From assembly GCA_030452775.1 (NCBI GenBank), contig JAKDLQ010000053.1:1-11617 (forward strand): a stretch of 11,617 nucleotides of DNA, in the 5' to 3' direction. The notes beneath the pieces are model-generated. The model was given only the letters and a program-made list of their open reading frames with translations. It made no database searches and was not told where the DNA came from. This document shows, piece after piece, positions 5,928 through 11,617 of the stretch; positions within the stretch are counted from its first letter, which is position 1; each line of letters starts with the position of its first letter. The position numbers were made by a program, and so were the translations under genes. This stretch comes from Micrococcales bacterium (lineage in GTDB: Bacteria; Actinomycetota; Actinomycetes; Actinomycetales; Dermatophilaceae).

Positions 5928-6353
5928 TCAGCCGTCGCGAAGGATGCGCAGATGCCCACGGCGACCCGCCTCGATGACCCCGGAGTCGGCCTCCGCGGCT
6001 GCCTGGGCGGCCGCCAGCCCTTCACCCGTAGCGATTCGGGCCTCGCGGGCGGCATGCCCGGGACGCGGCGATCGTGATCGTGATCGACCGGTCTCGCGCA
6101 CCGCGTCGGCGATCGCGAGCAGGTCGTCGTCCGCGAGGGCCGGCTCGGAGTACTCGCCTCCGACGCGAATGACGTCCCATCCGCGCGGTGCGGTGAGCCG
6201 TTCGGCGTGGGCCAGGCACAGGTCGTAGGTGTGTGGCTCGGCATAGGTCGCCAGGGGACCGACGACGATGGCGCGGTCGCCGTAGGCATAGGTGAGGGTC
6301 GCGACGGCTGGACGGGCGCATCCCGTCTTCGAACATCCACGTGTCAGGCCCAC
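5928..6353 (-). CDS. DUF3499 family protein, zinc-ribbon-like
   Basis: A protein of unknown function restricted to actinobacteria and usually found next to manB. From the GTG at 6353 it is 141 residues. The N-terminal part is the conserved domain: Cys7 and Cys12 (GCSKTGC), then PAVATLTYAYGDRAIVVGPL, TYAEPHTYDLCLAH with Cys46 and His49, and ERLTAPRGWDVIRV. Two CxxxxC/CxxH pairs suggest one bound zinc. After about residue 75 the sequence turns variable, with an Arg-Ser run (SRSRS, encoded by a GATCGT hexamer repeat) and an Ala-rich segment. The frame is open to GTG codons at 6395-6398, but the added residues do not resemble family N-termini, and TAGAGT eight bases before 6353 fits a leaderless start there. 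It is divergent from the metallopeptidase-family gene. Function is not known to me. Confidence 0.82.
   Translation of the reverse strand: MGLTRGCSKTGCARPAVATLTYAYGDRAIVVGPLATYAEPHTYDLCLAHAERLTAPRGWDVIRVGGEYSEPALADDDLLAIADAVRETGRSRSRSPRPGHAAREARIATGEGLAAAQAAAEADSGVIEAGRRGHLRILRDG
6070..6087. repeat. Hexanucleotide microrepeat (GATCGT), about three units
   Basis: GATCGT, GATCGT, GATCGA in tandem inside DUF3499, encoding an alternating Arg-Ser run on the minus strand. It also clusters three GATC sites. It lies in the variable C-terminal half of the protein, so unit-number changes would keep frame and may be tolerated. Confidence 0.6.
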
Positions 6354-6361
6354 GATGGGCG

Positions 6362-6367
6362 ACTCTA
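6362..6367 (-). promoter_or_regulatory. -10 box for DUF3499 (operon promoter), probable leaderless start
   Basis: TAGAGT on the minus strand, eight bases before the GTG at 6353. It is the likely first promoter of the DUF3499-pmm-Trm112-SIS run. The interrupted dyad at 6394-6427 lies 27 bases further upstream, where an activator or repressor could act. Confidence 0.35.
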
Positions 6368-6393
6368 TCCGGCGGACTGCGCAGCACCGATGC

Positions 6394-6427
6394 ACCACGC
6401 CGGTAGGCCTGCACCTACGCCGGTGGT
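6394..6427. promoter_or_regulatory. Interrupted dyad, candidate operator between divergent genes
   Basis: The 34 bases read ACCAC-GCCG-GTAGG, six bases CCTGCA, then CCTAC-GCCG-GTGGT. ACCAC pairs with GTGGT and GTAGG with CCTAC perfectly; the GCCG blocks between are direct repeats and mismatch. It sits in the 151-base divergent intergenic region of DUF3499 and the metallopeptidase-family gene, just upstream of the -35 position for DUF3499. It could be bound by a dimeric regulator. No known operator was recognised. Confidence 0.35.
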
Positions 6428-6492
6428 CGGCGCGCTGATCACTGCCACGGGGGGTCTCAGCTGGCCGGCCGCCCTGCCTCCGGCGGGCTGGC

Positions 6493-6498
6493 TAGGCT
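6493..6498 (+). promoter_or_regulatory. -10 box for the metallopeptidase-family gene, probable leaderless start
   Basis: TAGGCT, six bases before the ATG at 6505, which places a transcription start on the A of the ATG. The hexamer and spacing match those before mtr. No Shine-Dalgarno is present and no -35 was recognised. Confidence 0.45.
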
Positions 6499-6504
6499 GA
6501 GCTC

Positions 6505-6960
6505 ATGACGGCGAGCGCTCCGCAGAGTCAGGGGCCAGCCCCGGGCGAGGCGGGTCGAAGCATTCGCCGCGACCGCCACGGCCGCGGGCCGCGTGGGCCG
6601 CTCGCCTGGCCGCCCGTACCGGCCATGCGCAGCCGGCGCGACCTGTTCGACGAGCATGTCCTTGATGCGGCCGCGCGCCTTGAGGCAACATGTGGGCGCG
6701 CCTTCCCCGCTGTCGAGTTCGCTGTCGAGGAGGTGCCTTCGCGGCCTCGTCCGTGGGAGCATCGCGACATCGAGCTCGGCCGTCTCCTGCCCGCGGAGGG
6801 TGGCCGGCCTGCCCGGATCGTCGTCTACCGCCGCCCGGTGGAGACTCGAGTCAGCGACCGTCGCGACATGGCCGCGCTCGTCGCCGATATCGTCACCGAG
6901 CAGGTGGCGAGCCTGCTCGGCGTCTCCCCCGAGGAGCTCGATCCCGGCTACGGCGACTGA
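6505..6960 (+). CDS. Metallopeptidase family protein (zincin-like) lacking the HExxH site
   Basis: A 151-residue cytosolic protein of the small zincin-like family found beside DUF3499 in actinobacteria (the Rv3259 position in Mycobacterium tuberculosis). Residues 1-30 are a basic, Gly/Pro-rich tail; from RGPLAWPPVP (30-39) the sequence is family-like: MRSRRDLFDEHVLDAA, VEFAVEEVP, LLPAEGGRPARIVVYRRPVETR, ending in VTEQVASLLGVSPEELDPG. In active members the last helix carries HExxH; here the aligned position reads VTEQVASLLG with no His, so zinc proteolysis is not expected. My recollection is that the mycobacterial relative also lacks it, so the loss is old rather than decay of this copy. ATG at 6505 is favoured because conserved residues precede the next Met and because of the TAGGCT box. 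It is the only plus-strand gene, divergent from DUF3499 and convergent with DUF5719. Function unknown. Confidence 0.83.
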   Translation: MTASAPQSQGPAPGEAGRSIRRDRHGRGPRGPLAWPPVPAMRSRRDLFDEHVLDAAARLEATCGRAFPAVEFAVEEVPSRPRPWEHRDIELGRLLPAEGGRPARIVVYRRPVETRVSDRRDMAALVADIVTEQVASLLGVSPEELDPGYGD

Positions 6961-6980
6961 CGCTCACGAGGCACCTTCAT

Positions 6981-7002
6981 CCGCCGGAGCCCCCTCGGAC
7001 GG
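6981..7002. terminator. GC-rich hairpin between convergent genes, possible bidirectional terminator
   Basis: In the 59-base gap between the stops of the metallopeptidase-family gene and DUF5719, CCGCCGGAG and CTCGGACGG can pair around a CCCC loop with two single-base bulges (8 pairs). There is no T tract on either side, so it is at best a weak or U-less terminator. Confidence 0.25.
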
Positions 7003-7019
7003 CAGCGACCTGGGCCGCG

Positions 7020-8501
7020 TCAGTTCTGGATCTGGCGCACGGGCACGGACAACGCGGTGTACGGCGCGCTCGCCAGGGGCACGCTCGACACGAGTGGCCC
7101 GTCCTTGTCGGCACCGGACACCGAGACGGCGGCTCGCACGTCCCCCGATCCAGGGGTGGGCGTGACCCAGACGCGCTCGGCGCCGTCGAGGGCAACGGAT
7201 GCCCAACGGTCGGCCGCGAGCGTCACGCTCGTCTTCTTGGTCTTGGCGCCGGTACCGGTACGGACGGTCGCGGCGCCCCCCGTTGCCGAGGCGAGCATGA
7301 GGGTCCCGGTCGCCTTCGCCGAGCCGAGCCCGGGCAACACCGCTCCGGCCAGCCCGCGAATGGGGGGCGTCGCAGGGACCCAGCCGTAGTCGCCCATCCG
7401 ATCACGGCCCGTCGTGGCCGCCCGCTCCGTCATCGCGGCGGCGACGATCGGCTGCCCCGAGACCAGGTGCAGGCCGTAGCCGCCAGAGCCGTCCACGGTG
7501 ATCGGAACGTCCTTCGTCGAGCCGGCGGCAACCCGCACCGCGCGCAGTCCATCGGGCTGCTCGACTCGGTCGTCCCGCAGGACCCGGACCTGAACGAGCG
7601 TCTCGCGGGGTCCGGGATTGCCGACCCGAAGCGTGGTGCTGCCCTCACCTGGCATCCCGGCGATGACGAGGTCCTGCGCCGGGGCCGCGCTGGGAGTCGA
7701 GTCGTCGATGCCGCGACCGGTCGCACCCCTGATCCAGGCGTCGCTCAATACCCCGGAGACGACGCCGCCGGTCGCGATGACATGGACGACCGGCGCGGTC
7801 AGATCCGGTGCCAGGGCATCGAGCGACACCACGGTGCGCGATCGCGGAGGGATCGAGACCGTGTGCCCCTCGGCGCCCTTGACCGGGCCCCCGGCGCCGT
7901 AGATCTCGTAGGTGACACCGATGGCGTTGGCGCCGGGGTTGGTCAGGACGAGGCGCTCGGTGCGTGAGGCCCCCGCTCCCCCTCCGACCAGCCAGAGGTC
8001 CGCCGCGGGCGAGGCGCACGGGGTGAGCACCAGTCCCCGGTCGTCGTCACCAAGGTGCAGCCACGACTGAGTGGCGACCAGGCCGGGAGCGAGCGACGCC
8101 GAGCCACGCGCAATGACGGCGTCGCTGCCCGTGACCTCGCCGACCACGACCGCCCCTCGCCGCTTCGCCGAGGCGAGCGCGGCACGGGAGCCGGCCGATG
8201 CCACCGACACCGCTCCGCCGCTGGTGACCGGGGCCCGGGGCAGCGCGCTGAACGGCGCCGCCGCCACGGCGACGCGCACAGTCCCCTCGACCGTCCGCAG
8301 ATCCTTCGCCCCGCTGCGCTGCTGGCCCGGGCAGACGAGGGTTGCGGCATCGACGAGGACGTCCGAGGTGGCAGGCAGCCCAGCGCGTTCGTGCGGGGCG
8401 GCGAGCTGCACCGTGCCACCCACCAGACTCGTCCCGGCCACCAGCCCCCCGGCTGCGACCGTGGCCAGGACCGTTCGGGTGAGGCTGGGCAGGGTGCTCA
8501 C
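7020..8501 (-). CDS. DUF5719 family protein, secreted or membrane-anchored
   Basis: A 493-residue protein of an actinobacterial family of unknown function. From the GTG at 8501 it begins MSTLPSLTRT, then a hydrophobic segment (about 11-34, VLATVAAGGLVAGTSLVGG) that is a signal peptide or single membrane anchor; the rest is hydrophilic, rich in Ala, Gly, Val and Thr, and probably beta-sandwich repeats outside the cell. Recognisable blocks are LWLVGGGAGASRTERLVLTNPG in mid-protein (two halves: LWLVGGG and RLVLTNPG), VSIPPRSRTVVSLDALAP, and LRVGNPGPRETLVQVRVL. Two Cys, in LVCPGQQ and LTPCAS, could form a disulfide. The start shares GTGA with the stop of the glycosyltransferase gene (4-base overlap), so the two are translated together; the open frame up to 8588 lies inside the glycosyltransferase gene and is not the start. 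A partner role in envelope glycan assembly is inferred from this coupling. Confidence 0.85.
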   Translation of the reverse strand: MSTLPSLTRTVLATVAAGGLVAGTSLVGGTVQLAAPHERAGLPATSDVLVDAATLVCPGQQRSGAKDLRTVEGTVRVAVAAAPFSALPRAPVTSGGAVSVASAGSRAALASAKRRGAVVVGEVTGSDAVIARGSASLAPGLVATQSWLHLGDDDRGLVLTPCASPAADLWLVGGGAGASRTERLVLTNPGANAIGVTYEIYGAGGPVKGAEGHTVSIPPRSRTVVSLDALAPDLTAPVVHVIATGGVVSGVLSDAWIRGATGRGIDDSTPSAAPAQDLVIAGMPGEGSTTLRVGNPGPRETLVQVRVLRDDRVEQPDGLRAVRVAAGSTKDVPITVDGSGGYGLHLVSGQPIVAAAMTERAATTGRDRMGDYGWVPATPPIRGLAGAVLPGLGSAKATGTLMLASATGGAATVRTGTGAKTKKTSVTLAADRWASVALDGAERVWVTPTPGSGDVRAAVSVSGADKDGPLVSSVPLASAPYTALSVPVRQIQN

Positions 8502-11500
8502 GTGCGCCGCCTGGATCGACGGTTGCCGAAGGGAACCGCCATGAAGACGACGAAGGCGAGCAGTGCTGCCTGCCCGATCCGCCACCACGGCTGAGCCGCC
8601 GCGAGGTCGACCTTGAGGTGTCCACCCTTGTTCGGGATGACGTAGCTTGGCTGTTCCTGCCCGGACTCGGGCTCGAGGACCCTGCCGTCGAGGGTCACGC
8701 TGGCATCACCGGACCACTGCGGTGATTCGGCGAAGACGACCATGCGCGGCTCCTTCGCCTTCGGAATCCGCGAATCGACAGCGGCATGCGGTCCCACGGT
8801 GGGCACCGCTGCGATCCAACGCCCCTTGGCATCGACGAGTCGGACCCGAGATGGGGGTGAGGCGTCGCCGGCCGCGCCGGGAGCACTCGGGATCGGCTGG
8901 ACCTTCCAGAGGATCCCGTGCGCACTCGTCCCGAGACGGCTCAGTCCGTCGGACGCATCGAGACGCCGGGCGAGCGGGCTGTCCGCGGTGGCCTTGACCT
9001 GCACGAAGGCCACTGCGAAGCGGGCCACGGCGGTGGCGCCGGGTGCTGTCGAACCACGCCCGCCGACCAGGGAGGCCACCGCCTGCACGAGCGCCGCGTC
9101 GTCGATCGTGGTGTCGTCGATCGTGGTGTGACGGTCGAGGTCACGGAGCAACTCGCCAGGCTCCTCGCCGACGAGCTGGAAGTCGACGACGGTGTCGGAC
9201 GGGTTGAGCAGGAGCATGCGGTTGCTGAGCGGTCCCGTCGCCTGCTCGACGGCGACAGCCGGGAGCATGGCCTTGCCGACGGTGAGAGAGGTCCCGATCC
9301 CAGTCCACCCCCAACGGACGGTGATGGCCAAGACGGGGAGCACGGCGAGCACGACGACGGTGATCGCCCCGACGAAGGACCAGCGCCGGTAGGGACGGTG
9401 GATGAGCCGGAGCACGGCCCGGCTACCGACGAGCAGTCCGATGAGGATGCCGGCGAACCAGACATCGGTGCCGAGACCCACCCACAGATGGGCTGGTGCC
9501 GACACACCGACCGCGGTCTCGGCCGACCCGAGGACGACGCGTGAGGACGTCAACGCGATCGCCAAGCCGGTGATCGCGAGAAGTGCTCCGGCGGCGAGAC
9601 CGACGGACTCGGCGCGACTGGTGGCCCGGACCATGTAGCCGGCGAGGCCGAGGACGACGACGGGCGCCAGAGCCCAGGCCCAGGCCCCCATGCCGGCCTC
9701 GGGGATGCCGAGGAGTGGCTGCCACGGGGGCGGAGCCGGGGACGTCGACACGAGCCCGGGACCGGAGAGCAGCAGCCGCCAGTCCTCGACGAAACGCAGC
9801 AGCCAGGGACCGAGCAGCGCAGCGGGGACGACGAGCAGGACGAGGCCGCGCAAGCGGCGGGTGCCCGGACCGATGACGATCATGACCAGGGCGGCGATCG
9901 CGGTCAACGCGAGCAAGGGAGGTGCGACCGACCCGAGGACGGCGGCGGCGAGGGCAGTCGCGAAGGCGCCGGTGTAGGTGCCGTCCCTGCGGGCAGCCAG
10001 CACGAAGCCGGCCAGCACGAGCGGCAGCAGCACGTGCGCGACAACGGCCGTGACCCGGCCGTGCGACACGCCCACGGTGACGACCGCGCCGACGCCCCAT
10101 CCCAGGGCGGCGATCGCTCGCGCCACGCGCGAGGAGGTCGCCACCCGGCCCGCGAGATAGGCGAACCAGGCCGACAGGACCGGCGCGAGGAAGAGCAGCC
10201 ACGCGATGGTCACCCCCGCCGGGGAGCGGCTCTCGGCGACACCCGGGAGCCGCTCGGCCAGCCAGGTGACCCCGGAGAGCACGGCGAGATAGGGACCTGA
10301 GTCGGCTCCGGTGCCGAGCCCGGAGCCGTGCCAGGCGTCACGGAAGGCGTGCCAGAGCCCGTCGGAGCCGGTGGACACGGCACGCAGCTGGCCACCGGCG
10401 ACCCCGGTGTGGGAGACGGACAGTGCCCCGGCGCGGATGGCGACCCGCCACGCCGCCAGCGTGGCCGCGAGGGTCGCGACGACCGCGAGGAAACCGGGAT
10501 GTGTGATGATCCGGTGCGGCAGCGACGCGGGCAGGACGTGCAGCGACTCGGACTCCTCGGCCAACGGGCCGCTCTCGCTCAGCGCGTTCGCCGCGCGTTG
10601 CGGTCGCGTGCGTTCGGGGGTGATGGCGTCCTGGATGTGATCGATGGTCGTGCGGGCCGCGGCACCGGGCGTCACGAACAGGGTGGCCAGATCGCTGCGG
10701 CGTAGCCGCTTGATGCGGCGCGCGCGCCACCGGGCGCGCTGGATCGCCACCGGGTGGATCAGCACGGCGATGTCGGCGAGTTCTCGCCACGCCTGACGGG
10801 GCCTCTTGGCCAGGAGCAGCGTCGCGGATGAGACGAGCGCGGACAGCGCCATCCAGATCGCGAGGAACGGCGCGGCGAGCGGCGAACAGCGGGCGAGGGC
10901 GACCTGACGTGCCCCGAGACGGGTCCGGCGCTCGATCTCGGCGGGCCGGGGCCCGCCGGGACGTTCGCCATCGAGGCGCGCCGAGGCGTCGCGCACGACC
11001 GCCCCGGGGACGACGATGACGCGGTGCCCGGCGAGCTGGGCGCGCCACCCGAAGTCGAGGTCGGCCCCGTAGTGGACGAAGCTGGGGTCGAAGCCACCCA
11101 GCTCGGCATACACGCCGCGGCGCACGAGCATCCCGTTCGTCGTGACCGCGAGGACGTCGGTGCGCCCGTCGTGCTGTCCCTGATCCGGTTCCCCTCGTAG
11201 CGGCGAGGCGATCTGGCGGCCTGTGCGCGTGATCTGGACCCCGAGTTCGACCAGCAGGTGAGGGTCCTCCCAGCTGACGATCTTTGGTCCGGCGACACCG
11301 ACTGACGGTGAACGCCGGACCGCCTCGATGAGACGTGCGAGCGCCGTCGGCTCGGCCGCGGAGTCGTCGTGCAGCACCCACACCCACTCGCCAGGGGCAG
11401 CCGAACCAAGCCGGCAGATGCCTTGGTCGATGGCGACGGCGGTCGGCGCGACCTCGTCGAGACTGGCCACGCTCACATCGGGCACCGCTCGGCGCACCGC

Positions 11501-11617
11501 CTGATGGGCGGTCGCGATGGCAGCCGACGAGTCGGTGCTCGCGACGTCGACGACCACGAGCCGGTCGGGCGGCCTCGTCTGGGTGGCGAGTGCGTCGAGG
11601 CACTCGGCGAGCCACCG
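8498..11617 (-). CDS. Large membrane glycosyltransferase, GT2 domain plus multi-spanning region; N-terminus off the window
   Basis: At least 1039 residues, with the start beyond the right edge. The first visible residues, RWLAECLDALATQTRPPDRL, continue the N-terminal GT2 (GT-A fold) domain. VVVDVASTD (21-29) holds the nucleotide-binding Asp, LHDDSA (82-87) the DxD-like metal site, NGMLVRRGVYAELGGFD (161-177) the acceptor-region motif, and ADLDFGWRAQLAGHRV (185-200) replaces the usual EDxDxxWR. From about residue 245 two membrane segments, a basic linker and then about ten more follow, with a large extracytoplasmic domain near the C-terminus (about 800-990) before a final membrane helix and an Arg-rich tail (FGNRRSRRRT). 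Such fusions polymerise or export envelope glycans; the sugar and acceptor are unknown. The stop overlaps the DUF5719 start by 4 bases. A 15-base tandem duplication adds TTIDD in the outer domain. GT2 assignment is firm, the exact role open. Confidence 0.88.
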   Translation of the reverse strand, partial: RWLAECLDALATQTRPPDRLVVVDVASTDSSAAIATAHQAVRRAVPDVSVASLDEVAPTAVAIDQGICRLGSAAPGEWVWVLHDDSAAEPTALARLIEAVRRSPSVGVAGPKIVSWEDPHLLVELGVQITRTGRQIASPLRGEPDQGQHDGRTDVLAVTTNGMLVRRGVYAELGGFDPSFVHYGADLDFGWRAQLAGHRVIVVPGAVVRDASARLDGERPGGPRPAEIERRTRLGARQVALARCSPLAAPFLAIWMALSALVSSATLLLAKRPRQAWRELADIAVLIHPVAIQRARWRARRIKRLRRSDLATLFVTPGAAARTTIDHIQDAITPERTRPQRAANALSESGPLAEESESLHVLPASLPHRIITHPGFLAVVATLAATLAAWRVAIRAGALSVSHTGVAGGQLRAVSTGSDGLWHAFRDAWHGSGLGTGADSGPYLAVLSGVTWLAERLPGVAESRSPAGVTIAWLLFLAPVLSAWFAYLAGRVATSSRVARAIAALGWGVGAVVTVGVSHGRVTAVVAHVLLPLVLAGFVLAARRDGTYTGAFATALAAAVLGSVAPPLLALTAIAALVMIVIGPGTRRLRGLVLLVVPAALLGPWLLRFVEDWRLLLSGPGLVSTSPAPPPWQPLLGIPEAGMGAWAWALAPVVVLGLAGYMVRATSRAESVGLAAGALLAITGLAIALTSSRVVLGSAETAVGVSAPAHLWVGLGTDVWFAGILIGLLVGSRAVLRLIHRPYRRWSFVGAITVVVLAVLPVLAITVRWGWTGIGTSLTVGKAMLPAVAVEQATGPLSNRMLLLNPSDTVVDFQLVGEEPGELLRDLDRHTTIDDTTIDDAALVQAVASLVGGRGSTAPGATAVARFAVAFVQVKATADSPLARRLDASDGLSRLGTSAHGILWKVQPIPSAPGAAGDASPPSRVRLVDAKGRWIAAVPTVGPHAAVDSRIPKAKEPRMVVFAESPQWSGDASVTLDGRVLEPESGQEQPSYVIPNKGGHLKVDLAAAQPWWRIGQAALLAFVVFMAVPFGNRRSRRRT
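9098..9127. repeat. Perfect 15-base tandem duplication inside the glycosyltransferase gene
   Basis: GTCGTCGATCGTGGT occurs twice head to tail. On the coding strand each copy encodes Thr-Thr-Ile-Asp-Asp, giving an in-frame five-residue repeat in the probable extracytoplasmic domain. Identical DNA in both copies suggests a recent slippage event. Confidence 0.8.

Noticed and set aside
8502..8588. Upstream extension of DUF5719 into the glycosyltransferase gene
   Set aside because: It would overlap the glycosyltransferase tail by about 90 bases and put an Arg-rich stretch before the signal-like segment. The GTGA junction is a better start.
11557..11617. A start of the glycosyltransferase at the GTG at 11557
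   Set aside because: The same frame remains open to the window end and encodes RWLAECLDALATQTRPPDRL, which is typical GT2 sequence preceding the first Asp motif, so the gene continues off the window.

Overview
The window is high-GC DNA from an actinomycete (Actinomycetota). The evidence is the GC-rich third codon positions, a mycothione reductase (mycothiol is the actinobacterial thiol), an actinobacterial-type S-adenosylhomocysteinase, and actinobacteria-restricted families (DUF3499, DUF5719) around a phosphomannomutase. The general feel suggests Micrococcales or Propionibacteriales, but the genus cannot be fixed from the sequence alone. No mobile element, CRISPR array, tRNA or rRNA was seen. 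Gene density is high and no gene-free stretch exceeds about 185 bases.

Layout from right to left, because nearly everything reads on the minus strand. A very large membrane glycosyltransferase (GT2 head plus many membrane segments, cut by the right edge) overlaps by 4 bases with a secreted or anchored DUF5719 protein. Convergent to these is a small plus-strand 'metallopeptidase family' gene that has lost its HExxH site. Divergent from it runs a minus-strand series: DUF3499 zinc-ribbon-like protein, phosphomannomutase/phosphoglucomutase (pmm/manB), a Trm112-like zinc ribbon, a PGI/PMI-like SIS-domain protein, and mycothione reductase (mtr). After a 183-base gap come a ZnT9-like CDF cation transporter and, at the left edge, the first 122 codons of S-adenosylhomocysteinase (ahcY).

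The pmm-Trm112-SIS core would feed mannose-1-phosphate (and so GDP-mannose) into glycans. The glycosyltransferase/DUF5719 pair is probably an envelope glycan assembly module. Mtr and AhcY are redox and methyl-cycle housekeeping.

The most interesting signals are regulatory. (1) The ahcY leader, about 80 nt, folds into nested helices, and its first helix competes with a second helix that would bury the ahcY start codon. This looks like a switch and does not match the SAH-riboswitch motifs I know. (2) Five genes have a TANNNT -10-like box only 6-8 bases before the start codon and no good Shine-Dalgarno, a pattern expected for leaderless transcripts; ahcY is the exception, with its -10 box far upstream. 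(3) The divergent DUF3499/metallopeptidase intergenic region holds a 34-base interrupted dyad that looks like an operator.
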